Shown: piece by piece, positions 46,170-55,377 of the stretch | Layout of the letters: every line of letters begins with the position of its first letter | Position numbering within the stretch: position 1 is the first letter of the stretch | The notes under the pieces: generated by a model | The model's input: the letters and a program-made list of their open reading frames with translations, nothing else | What the model was told of the DNA's origin: nothing | Databases searched by the model: none | From: Diphasiastrum complanatum | Lineage: Eukaryota; Streptophyta; Lycopodiopsida; Lycopodiales; Lycopodiaceae | Length of the DNA stretch: 64,000 nt | Direction of reading: 5' to 3' | Assembly (NCBI GenBank): GCA_029204225.1 | Contig: CM055095.1 | Location: 63,394,523-63,458,522 of the forward strand | Made by a program: the position numbers and the translations under genes

Positions 46170-48383
46170 CTAGGACTCTAGATATTTCGTTTGGTCGTCC
46201 AGGTTGAGCTCCTTGAGCTCTGCATCGGCACTTAGATTCACCTTTGACGTAGAAACTGCAGGCAATGTTGGCTCCATTTGACCTCGCGTCAACTGGTTTG
46301 TCACTGTTGGATGTCTTTCATTAAAAAGATGAGTTTTCGCTTGGTCACACAAGGTGAGCTCCTTGAGCTCTGCATCGGCACTTGAATTCACCTTTGATGT
46401 AGAGACTATAGGCAATTTTGGCTCCATTTGTTCTCGTGCCAGCTGGTCTGTCACTGTTGGTTGTCCTTCGTTAAATAGGTGAATGAGATTGGGAGGAATG
46501 GTTGGCTCAGGTTCATTTGTGTCGTTCTTTTCTAGTTGGTCCCCTGGCACAGCTCTGACGACACAAGGTCTCCTGCCATTATATAATAACACAAGGTTAA
46601 CCCCTTTTGCCAAGAAGGCCACCACATGTTCGTTAAACCAACTTAATCCCAAAATAGCGTCGAAGGCATCCATCTTCAAGATTGTGAACGTTAGTCGATT
46701 CTTCCAGGCTCCCAGAGAGATTGGTAAGTTGGTTGCCAATCTACAAGTGGTCATTGTACCTTTCGCGGTCTCCACACAAATAGGAGTCACATTTTCTTCA
46801 CATTGGATGTCCAATTCTCCTGTCAGTTTTTCTGACAAGTAGTTATGAGACGCCCCCAGGTCTACCATGAAGTAAATGATCCTGCCTTGAATACAGCCTT
46901 TCAGGTACAATAACTTGGATCCTCTCGCAGGAGTCGCCATAAGATGTTCACGATAAGCCGCAAGTGCCCCTATCTGTTGCAAGGCATTCAGGTCAGACTC
47001 CGTCAAATCCGTTTCTGGGTCCTCTTCATCATCTTGTTCACCATCTTCTTGATCAAATGCCTCTCTCTCCATCCTATCAAATCCTTCAATGGCAGCCATG
47101 ATTTGCTTATTCAATGGTTTGGGGCATGATCTCCAAGAGTGACCTTGCTGATGACAGTTGAAGCAACGCATGGAACTGCCCACTGTTGGTGAGCTGTTGC
47201 TGTGACTAGTCGAAGATCCAACATTGTTTCTTCTCTGGAACATGTTCCCTCCATTGTTGCCTTGGTTGCCAAACCCTGTTTTTGTTGGGAATTTATTCAC
47301 GCTACTCGAGGCTTGGTTGCCATTTGGAGCTGAGTCCCCTCTTGAAAAGAAGCTCGGACTCGGTCTGGATCCACTAAATACTCTTGTTGAGGTTGCGGGA
47401 GCAGCTGGTGCCAATGTGCTCTCATAATCACAAACCATTTCAGCCGCTCGAATAGTTGAATTGAAATCATGGGGCATGTAGCTGTCTATCGCACGTCGGG
47501 TCCAGGATTGCATTCCAGACAATAGGTAATGAGTTTTGTCCGCCTCGGACATATCTTCAATAACCCATACACTCTGTCTGAATCTATTGAGGTACTCTCG
47601 CAATGACCCTTTCTGTTTGAGCCCCGATAATTCTGTCCTCAATCTCATGTGTGAATCCTTCGGTATGAACTCCTCTCGTAACGCGGCTTTGAATGCGTCC
47701 CATGTTTGAAAATGCATTCCTGCCATCCGGTACCAATTTGTAGTGTAGCCCTCAAAATATGCTAATGCCAAGTCAGTTCTTTCTTCCTCAGGAGTGTTCA
47801 TTAGACGGAAGTAATGGTCCATGTGAAACAACCAATCTTCCACAACTCGAATATCACGCTCTCCTTTGAAAGTAGGTGGTGCTTTCACTTTGGCAGTCTT
47901 TCTTGGGCCCTCCGTGGTTCGCGCTCGTGGTTCTCTTGGTATCTGTGGAGGAGGCGCCACTGCATTCTCCCTAGTTGCTTCCAACTCTTCAAACCTGGCT
48001 TCGAGCTGTGTTAGCCCGTCTCTCATTTCTCTAGCAAGGTTAATTTGGGTAAGATTCATGGCTCGCAAGGATGTTTGCCATTCTTTCCTTTCGGTTTCTC
48101 TATCCTTCTTCACCTCGCTAAGCATAGCCGTCATTGCGCTTGATAAGTATTGCCGCATCTTCACTTCAAAGAGGTCCTGTTGTGCCTCTGGCAAGGGTTC
48201 ATCTCTTGGTGTAGGTTCAGAAGGGCCACCCATCTCTTCATGGAGGGGCGCCACTGTGGAGTGCATACGCTCTTTCTTTCTCGACTTGGACCTGGTGCCA
48301 TCTCGATGCATGCGAGAGCTGTATTCTCGAGTCAGCTCTTCTCCGTCCGTCAGTGCTCGTAACTCTTCAAGATGGTCCTCCAT
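46170..48383 (-). CDS. Ty3/gypsy-type gag with retropepsin-like domain (element K)
   Basis: 737 codons without interruption, starting at the ATG ending at 48383. The N-terminus is charged (residues 1-160, probable coiled coil around 100-140). A Retrotrans_gag domain follows (about 170-330: VVEDWLFHMDHYF, FEGYTTNWYR, FKAALREEFIP, YLNRFRQSV). A CCHC knuckle, CFNCHQQGHSWRSC, is near 405. A retropepsin fold segment lies around 500-610 (IIYFMVDLGASHNYL, ILGLSWFNEH); the catalytic D-S/T-G triad reads DLG here, so proteolytic activity is doubtful. The last 105 residues are a tandem duplication of about 48 residues (core STSKVN-SADAELKEL). Gag would package the element RNA; reverse transcription and integration must be supplied by an autonomous gypsy relative. 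An uninterrupted ORF and near-identical LTRs suggest recent activity. Confidence 0.92.
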   Translation of the reverse strand: MEDHLEELRALTDGEELTREYSSRMHRDGTRSKSRKKERMHSTVAPLHEEMGGPSEPTPRDEPLPEAQQDLFEVKMRQYLSSAMTAMLSEVKKDRETERKEWQTSLRAMNLTQINLAREMRDGLTQLEARFEELEATRENAVAPPPQIPREPRARTTEGPRKTAKVKAPPTFKGERDIRVVEDWLFHMDHYFRLMNTPEEERTDLALAYFEGYTTNWYRMAGMHFQTWDAFKAALREEFIPKDSHMRLRTELSGLKQKGSLREYLNRFRQSVWVIEDMSEADKTHYLLSGMQSWTRRAIDSYMPHDFNSTIRAAEMVCDYESTLAPAAPATSTRVFSGSRPSPSFFSRGDSAPNGNQASSSVNKFPTKTGFGNQGNNGGNMFQRRNNVGSSTSHSNSSPTVGSSMRCFNCHQQGHSWRSCPKPLNKQIMAAIEGFDRMEREAFDQEDGEQDDEEDPETDLTESDLNALQQIGALAAYREHLMATPARGSKLLYLKGCIQGRIIYFMVDLGASHNYLSEKLTGELDIQCEENVTPICVETAKGTMTTCRLATNLPISLGAWKNRLTFTILKMDAFDAILGLSWFNEHVVAFLAKGVNLVLLYNGRRPCVVRAVPGDQLEKNDTNEPEPTIPPNLIHLFNEGQPTVTDQLAREQMEPKLPIVSTSKVNSSADAELKELTLCDQAKTHLFNERHPTVTNQLTRGQMEPTLPAVSTSKVNLSADAELKELNLDDQTKYLES

Positions 48384-49200
48384 TATAGTCAGAGGTGTAC
48401 TTCCAACAGATTATCGCCTCAATCCTTTTTATATTTGAAGCTCTCCCTTCTGTCAGCCGGGCCCCACAGCTCTCTTTTCTTCTTTATTAAATCAGCTTCA
48501 ATGAAAATATCCCTTCCTCAAACTTAGCACGCCCACATCACCTGAGAGCCAAGTAGGAACCAGGTCATTTGTGTCCAAGCAAGCACACGACAAACGGAAC
48601 ATACCAACCAAAGCAAACATAGAGGATCCCTCTCAAGCCACAAACCCCCCCTGAGACCGGACGTAGGACCTTTGCCTAGCCGCGCCCACACAAATCTATC
48701 ACAGAATTAGCCCACGGGGAAACATCCATCCAACCATCCGTGCTTTCACCATTAAGCAGCACATTGCCTCAGTCACGCCCCACCACTTTTTGGTCGATAG
48801 CCCTTATAGCTAAACGATCGGCAGCTATCCCGCACCGGCAGCTAACCACCCGTGCTTTACACCCGAATTCGAGCAGCATCTCTGTATCAATGGTTAACCC
48901 GTACAGTTCGAATATGTCGCCTCGCACCCCACAAGGTACAGACCGTGCTTTCACCTACCTAGGCAGCACTTTGCCTCATCCGTCCTACGTGCAGACAGCG
49001 CCAGGCCCGAACCGCGAGAACTGACCGTGCTTACACCTCGAGGGCAGCACTTTGACTCATCAAGTCCCCCGTTCTGTCGACCACCCCGACTGTGGACGCA
49101 CCCGTGCTTACACTGTGGGCAGCACCTTGCGCAACGGTTGTCCTGACAAATCCCAAAACGTGGCCATCCCTGTGAGACTTGCGTAGCTGACCGGCTAGTC
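48384..49200 (-). other. Leader of element K with hairpin repeats
   Basis: Non-coding 5' leader between primer site and gag. It contains five spaced copies of a unit in which gtgct and agcac (agcat in one) flank 12-18 bases, at 48740-48762, 48852-48879, 48945-48969, 49027-49050 and 49104-49125. Each can pair as a short stem-loop. The units also share a following 'ttgcctca'-like phrase. Confidence 0.75.
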
Positions 49201-49215
49201 GGCTCTGATACCACA

Positions 49216-50136
49216 TGTTGCGCCGGCGCCTCAAAGGGCGCTGGGACTTGAGCGGTTTCCCCAACACGCGCTTAAGTCTAACATTCATCCATCATGCACT
49301 TACGTAAAAGCCAACTCAGAATCGTAACAAGCTTTAACCATTCAGACTTAAGAAAACTGGAATCCCAACCAACCCGAAAGCCAACTCAGAATCCGTCCCC
49401 AAAAGGTAACCAAAGGCAAAGACAAGCCACACATGAAACCCAAGGCATAGTGGTCGCCAAACTGACCAATTGGCATAGCGGCAAGCCCCATGTCGATGAC
49501 AGGGACCCTTAGGCGCCAGCGACGCAAAAAGGTTGTAGTAAGGGTCCTTCCACTTGGACCAGTCCCGGAGACGAAACCGAAATGGTAATCATCCCCAAGG
49601 ATCAACTTTATTAGATTTGGAAGAGGTTACATTCATACATAGACTGACCGGTCTCGGGGCCACCAACACGTGCTGGGCATTGTGCCTGGCTCGTGCTGGT
49701 AGAGGGAGCTGAGACCTGGCGACTGGATTCCTGGCGCTGGTTGAGCTGCCTAAGTTTCTGTCTGCCGGACTCCCCCTATAGTTCTGCTGTGATTCGGCGC
49801 ACCCCCTCTGGTTTGAAACATAGTGCTTTCTGGTAAAGCACGCTTTTTAGGACTTAGTTTTTATTTTGCTGATTAAGCCTGGCAAGCCTGGCAGAATCAG
49901 TCTGGCTCCCGGACATGGGTCCCGGGAGCCGTCCCGACGGCCGAATCAACCTGCTTTCCTGACTAGGCCATGACTCGAGCTCCAGAGCTAGCTCATGACT
50001 TTGTGACTACTTGACTGGCTCACCACAGGTCGGAGGCTCAGTCCTTGACATTCTAACTTGCTCTGGGACCTTAGGGAGTGTCACCCCTTTGAGTCTTACA
50101 GGGCACGCTGGGTGCACCCAAGTCAGCTTTACAACA
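49216..50136 (-). repeat. 5' LTR of element K
   Basis: Right copy, adjacent to the primer site. It ends against the target duplication gtagc at 50137. Confidence 0.93.
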
Positions 50137-50141
50137 GTAGC

Positions 50142-50258
50142 TCACATCATCAAAGAGACACGATCGGAAATTTACGATTATACCTAGACCTAGATTCAGA
50201 TGAGTGTCAAGACTTGTGTGATAATGAAAATGATGTAAATGATGAGAATGATCTATGA
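50142..50258 (+). pseudogene. CACTA transposase, C-terminal tail
   Basis: Continues the acidic tail interrupted by K: LRLYLDLDSDECQDLCDNEN to a stop at 50256-50258. The next 200 bp are AT-rich and may be the 3' UTR. Confidence 0.75.
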
Positions 50259-50770
50259 TTATTAATACTTAAATTCACTTGCACTCATTTTTTTTTATAT
50301 TCATCGCAATACTTTTTATGTATACATTTATAAATAAAGTTGAATGTGATAATTATAATACCCGAACCTTGCGGTTATGTCCTATTTCAGAATGTCACCA
50401 CATATTCCCTCCCTACAGCGTGTAGGTTTTTCCATGCAAGTCGGAAAGATTAGAACCTCGCCTTTAATAGGAGAAAAATAAGGGCTACACACCTTCCTAG
50501 GATTACATTGCTTTGAACAAAATGAAAATTATGAATTACATTTAATTTCTTACTATGTTAGATAATGTATTCCAATAATAAAACTCACCGGTAAACTCAC
50601 TCGAAGCTTAAGTGCAAACGTGCAATTGCTCGCTCTTTAAATAATTGCTCTCTTTTTTTTGAATATTTTTGTCACATGCACAAGCAATTAAAAATTAACA
50701 CTATGTTACACAATTGAACATACAATTACCATCAAACACTATCTAGTCATCTACTACTCTAAATCTTAAT
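50259..50770. other. Possible CACTA 3' region, no gene
   Basis: AT-rich start, then unremarkable sequence. I looked for the inverted terminus (ttgtagtg) and did not find it here or up to 51.1 kb, so the CACTA 3' end is lost or lies in rearranged sequence. Confidence 0.45.
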
Positions 50771-50771
50771 C

Positions 50772-50773
<2 letters not shown>

Positions 50774-50865
<92 letters not shown>

Positions 50866-51076
50866 TTAAATTCAAAATGCAAGACACAATACATACACAC
50901 TTCTTCCCTCTTCTCTCCACCCCCTTTTCTCTCTCTCAAATCTTAAATCTTAAATCAATGTAAAATGCTAAACATGTTCACAAACACACACACTTCTTCC
51001 CTCTTCTCTCCACCCCCTTCTCTCTCTCTCAAATCTTAAATCAATGTAAAATGCTAAACATGTTCACAAACACACA

Positions 51077-51134
<58 letters not shown>
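50774..51134. repeat. Microsatellites and a 93-bp tandem duplication
   Basis: (AC)n at about 50775-50804 runs into (TC)n at 50805-50862. A 93-bp unit beginning cttcttccctcttctctcc is repeated at 50900 and 50993, and a second (CT)n lies at about 51080-51134. All are perfect or near-perfect. Confidence 0.95.
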
Positions 51135-51137
<3 letters not shown>

Positions 51138-51139
51138 GA

Positions 51140-52690
51140 AGTATTATAAAACGACCCCCAAATAGACTGCCAATCTAAAGAAATTCTAATGGAAGTCGGT
51201 CAATACCACAATTACAGCTCAAACTCCATTGGGTATCGAGTCAAAAATAAGGTTGTTCATGACCACCGGCACTTTCAATGGCAATCGGCTAGGCAAATTT
51301 CTAACGGTCTACCGACAATTTTCAGATAGCCCAAGGAACTTTGAAATGTACAAGAGATCAGGCGTGTAAGCTCTGGCTTTTGAGATACCGATGAGACGTA
51401 CAAGCTTGAATCGTGTATGAGCTAGAAATCATTTAACGAGTGAGGTAAAACAGGGTTAGATCTTGAATGAATGCCTAATCTTCATTTGAACCGTTGGCAT
51501 AGGCTTCGAGAATATTTGTTACTAGTGGTGATATGGTCTGCAATTAGACCATGAGGATAGTATAAAGTTTCACAAGTTCAAAGTCACGAAGATCTCCAAA
51601 GCCAAAATGTGATAAGGCACACTCCGAGTAGTGATAGACAAGCAAGATAAAAGATACTATAGACTCTAAACTCCCTTTTGGATGGAGCAAACAGTCAAAC
51701 CAGCTCCTCTCTTCAATTGGGCTATGGGGTCATTGTGAGAAGTGCACCCGAGAATCTCTCAATTTACGATTTAGGGTTTGTTAAAAAATGGCAATTACAA
51801 GCCGACACTGTGTATGGGCAGGTCTCTTACCAACCAGCGATTTATAACACTCCGGAGTTAATTGTAATGAAACTAATGCCAACAAGATTTCTAATGGTTA
51901 AACAATCAAACAAGTGCTAAAATGGGCGATGTTGGACAAGTCTTAATTTGGGCCACTAGGCAGTGATGGGGCAGGCTCCTTCACGCAGGGCTTCCGCGGT
52001 TCTTAGAACAGGATTCGGTTTGCATACAGGGTCGTGGAGACTTCACGCAGGCAGAGCAACAGTCGTCCCATCGTTGAAAATCCTCACATTCAATAACAAC
52101 TTCTTCCACAATTTGATGTAAGCATCCAAAGTTTCTTTGGTCCCAGGTTCGAGCCTCCCCTTGAAAACCAAGAAGCACAATTTGATGTAACACGCAGGCT
52201 TGACACGCAAGTCACTTCCCACAACTGTCGAGCACCACAAATACAAGCACTCGCTTCTCTGCGGTTTTCTGCTTTGAATGTCATTCATGGATCTGATCCA
52301 TGCAGCAGGGTCATTCAACAGGGAGACGCATAGATAGCACTTCCAGGATGAGCGCATCAACGACCTCCTTATCTAACAGGTTTTCAGTTCTACGTTGAAT
52401 GCCAAAAGCCCCAAGAATCTCCAACGTTGCTCTCAGATTATCTGACAAGGTCGTAGCTCATAGGAGAGTGCTTTACAATGCTAATTTGGATGCAGTTCTG
52501 GCATTCACGCCAGATAGATTCATTTCCTCCAATGATTCAATCATAGAGCATGTCGGGAGATTCCACATCAGATCTGCAAACGGAAAGGTAGGGAGCCGCA
52601 GGCAGTGTAGCGGATCAGTTGGCCGTAGACAGCAGCCCCGCAGATCAGGAAGGTAGGGAGGCCGCTGATGAGGGAACGGCCAGCAGATCG
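51140..52690. repeat. Unclassified dispersed repeat G, copy 2
   Basis: Shares blocks with 8195-9680 in the same order and orientation. It starts directly at the end of the (CT)n tract. A minus-strand open frame at 52043-52360 (105 codons) contains LEPGTKETLDAYIKLWKK and repeats a 20-base 'cacaatttgatgtaa' phrase, but I cannot name the family. Confidence 0.6.
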
Positions 52691-53371
52691 TGGTGATGGA
52701 TAAAAAAGGAAGAGCGTGGAGAGGAAACTTTCTTCCCACACAGGCAGCAAAGAGGGCACAGGTAGAAGAGTGTAGATCGTAGGTTACAGATGGGATAAGC
52801 GGGCTTCTGAACGAGCCGCAGGTAGATCCGTAGGCAGGCAGGGCAGCGATGCATAGCAAACTATCAGCAGGAAAACATCTTCCCTGAACAGCGATGGACA
52901 AACAGCGGATGGTCTCAGTGAAATATTTGAAAAAGTGCTGATAGGGTTGGATCTTCCTTTGAGTAGCAAGAAATCGAAACCAACTTCTCAAATGCTAACA
53001 AGTTACTCCTTCTCTTTCTTTCCATATTTTTTCACACAAGTTTTTTCTTTTTTCAAGAAAATGACAATGAGAATGTTGTCTCACACCTCTCCCTGGTTAT
53101 ACGCAGGGGCTTAACTGGAAGTGCACCCCTTCAAAAAATGGGACACCTCTTTATGTCTTTTAATAAAAATGCCTTTAAAAATAGGGCACTAGTCCAAATT
53201 TGTTTTTAACAACTAACTTGGCCTCAACTTGCAATTTCAAAGTCAAGTTGGGCCCTATTTACGGTTTCAGTTTTTATGGGCTCACGGCCAAGTTTTTAAT
53301 TACTAAAACTGTAAATACTTGGCATCTCCTAGTCCCGACAAACCCACCTCACCTCTTTCATGAGAAAGATG
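52691..53371. other. No gene recognised
   Basis: Low-complexity flank of repeat G, then about 350 bp with degenerate inverted copies of an aacttggcc-type phrase (53205-53330). No coding or LTR signals until the D LTR at 53372. Confidence 0.45.
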
Positions 53372-54100
53372 TGTGAAGTTTTTAGCACGTGTGAACTTCA
53401 CCACACACCCTACAGGATCTTACTGAGGTGTTGTGATTGCACAAGATTGATCAAAGAATAGTATGCTTGAAAAATCTAAGACAAGAGCACAATGGCATAC
53501 ATTTGATGAAAAAATCTAACTCTTCACTATGAGAAATGAATGTCAGAAATAATTCTAAGTGTTCAGTATGGGAAAAAGAGCTGCTCTCAGGTAGAGAGAG
53601 AAAATCAAGCATAGAAAACTCGGTTAGAGAGAGAATGAGTCCAAAACACCAAAATCTCAATATTCACAATATGGCAAAACATGCCCAACTTTCCCTACAT
53701 GAGAGAGACTCAAATTCCTACAGTGGAATTGCATGGAAAGTCCACTTAACTAAACTAATTCACCTACCAGAGATCCACATGTGTAACTGCATGCATGTAT
53801 GTTGCATGTACTGCATGTCAGCTCATAAAACTGCCTAGACATGTGTAGATCACAAAAACTACTTCGCATGTTACATGCATTGATTGCATGTGGCTTGCAT
53901 GCATACAATAAAACTTTGCATGCTATCTAAATATCTGCATGTCATCATAATTGAACCTATCTAACTCAAATCCGAGCTACACTAGAAGAATATGTGTTCA
54001 ATTCACACTCCTTTTATGTACAACATGAAATTTAGTGGAATTCACGATGGACATGACCCCAAACTCGAGATAGGAAGATAATATTTTAATAATCTTCATA
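53372..54100 (-). repeat. D-family 3' LTR, minus strand (729 bp)
   Basis: Starts TGTGAAGTTTTTAGCACG and ends AATCTTCATA, followed on the right by the complement of a polypurine tract (aaggagaag), so this is the 3' LTR of a minus-strand element. Like the copy at 31188 it has a cluster of TGCATG hexamers (about 53790-53945). Confidence 0.9.
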
Positions 54101-54114
54101 CTTCTCCTTAAAAT

Positions 54115-55377
54115 TTATGTTCCTATCAACATAGATTTTGAAATTAGGTCAAGGTTAGACCTTATCTTCATAAATACATTCTTGAGTAGAGGCTTGGTGA
54201 GAAGATCTGCAACACAATCTGAAGATGAAACATGCTCCAATGAGATCTCTCTTCCAATGATTTTTTCTCTTACAAAATGATGAGCCACTTCAATATGCTT
54301 GCTCCTTGCATGAAAGACTGGATTATTTGCAAGAGCCTGAGCAGAAATGTTATCATTCTTGATAATTGGAAGATCTTCATCTGCATAACACTTTAGCTCC
54401 AAAAGTAGCCTTTTGATCCATAAAACCTCCTTTGTTGTGGTTGTAAGAGATTTGTATTCAGCTTCACAGGATGATAAGGAAATAGTTGCCTGCTTCTTTG
54501 ATAGCCAAGAAACCAAATTTCCTCTAAGAAATATAGTGTAAGCACTTGTGGATTTCCTATCCAACCCATCTCTTGCAAAATCTGAATCTGAAAAAGCAAT
54601 CAAAGTCAGATCTTCTCCTTCATAGAATAGTCCATAATCCAAGGTAGAAGATATATACCTCAAGACTCTTTTAGCTAGTTTCCAATGATATAACTTTGGA
54701 TCGGGTAATGCTTGCAGTTCTTTCTCCTTTATGGTCTGAGCTGAAAACGATATCCGCCAGCCGCCTCTTGATGACTCATGGGGATACTTTGATAGGAATT
54801 CGTTGATTTTGTCCTCCATGGACTTGGGTCTTCGGAAGTCCTGCCTGGTAGATATCGTGCGTGAACCTCTGGATGATGTGGATTGGCTTTGGCTGGTATC
54901 TGCGTCTTGGCCCTGGTCTCGCGTCTCAGCAACCGTATCTGTTTGTCCTTGATCTTGGTCTTCATACCCTTGATCTTGGTTAAATTCCCATGCTGCCTGC
55001 TGGCTTTGGTCCTGGCTGGTACTGGCCTGTGTAGCGTCAAAAATTGGTGGCGGTGGAATTACCATGGGGGTGGGCTGGGCCTTCGTGTCCATGAATTTTT
55101 GCCATGCCTTGAGGGCTTGTTTGGCCTGGGTGAGCTCATGAGCTGCACTTGTCTGATATTTGGTGAACTCTGTCTGGTAGCTATTTAAGGTTTGGCTATA
55201 AACCTGCACCTGATGCCGAAGAAGATTCATTTCTGATTGAGAAAACGGCCTTGAGTCTGGTGCAGGTTGAGCTAACCAGACAAGCTTTTCATCTTGTAGG
55301 GCTTTAACCTCCATCCCCAGGCATGTATTCTCTGCTTCCAAAAGGTTTAGTTGCGTCTGGATGGGAGCAAGCCGATA
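54115..55377 (-). pseudogene. Chimeric ORF: Q-rich coiled-coil-like segment fused to copia RNase H
   Basis: A 408-codon minus-strand frame (Met at 55341). Residues 1 to about 215 are unrelated to copia: heptad-like leucines (LEAENTCLGMEVKALQDE, MNLLRHQVQVYSQTL), a proline run, then a Q/D-rich stretch (QDQGYEDQDQGQTD) and a serine-rich part. At LYHWKLAKRVLRYIS (about 54695) it joins in frame to a complete copia RNase H: SDSDFARD, KSTSAYTIF, SSCEAEYKSL, NDNISAQALANNP, RSKHIEVAHHFVRE, ending VSSSDCVADLLTKP. The polypurine tract and D LTR follow, so the RNase H belongs to a D element. The N-terminal part abuts a CACTA DUF4216 fragment at about 55377. I cannot name the N-terminal sequence; it could be a captured host exon or a gag. 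Confidence 0.75.

Larger units (their letters stand above)
44870..50136 (-). mobile_element. Non-autonomous gag-only LTR element K (TR-GAG-like)
   Basis: A 5267-bp element with perfect 5-bp target duplication gtagc (44865-44869 and 50137-50141). The LTRs are 44870-45789 (920 bp) and 49216-50136 (921 bp), beginning TGTTGCGCC and ending TTTACAACA, with about six differences (about 99% identity). The element is on the minus strand: the complement of primer site tggtatcagagcc is at 49201-49213, and a polypurine tract (gaggggagga) abuts 45789. The only long ORF encodes gag and a retropepsin-like segment. No RT, RNase H or integrase coding is present in either strand of the interior. This matches the published plant class of terminal-repeat retrotransposons with a GAG domain. 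It is GC-richer than its surroundings. It sits in the last exon of the CACTA gene. Confidence 0.94.

Noticed and set aside
46483-48438. Plus-strand open frames opposite the K gag ORF (e.g. 47866-48438)
   Set aside because: Antisense shadows of the 737-codon gag-protease frame.
48740-49125. CRISPR-like repeat array
   Set aside because: Units are degenerate, unevenly spaced and lie in the leader of a plant retrotransposon; the context is eukaryotic.
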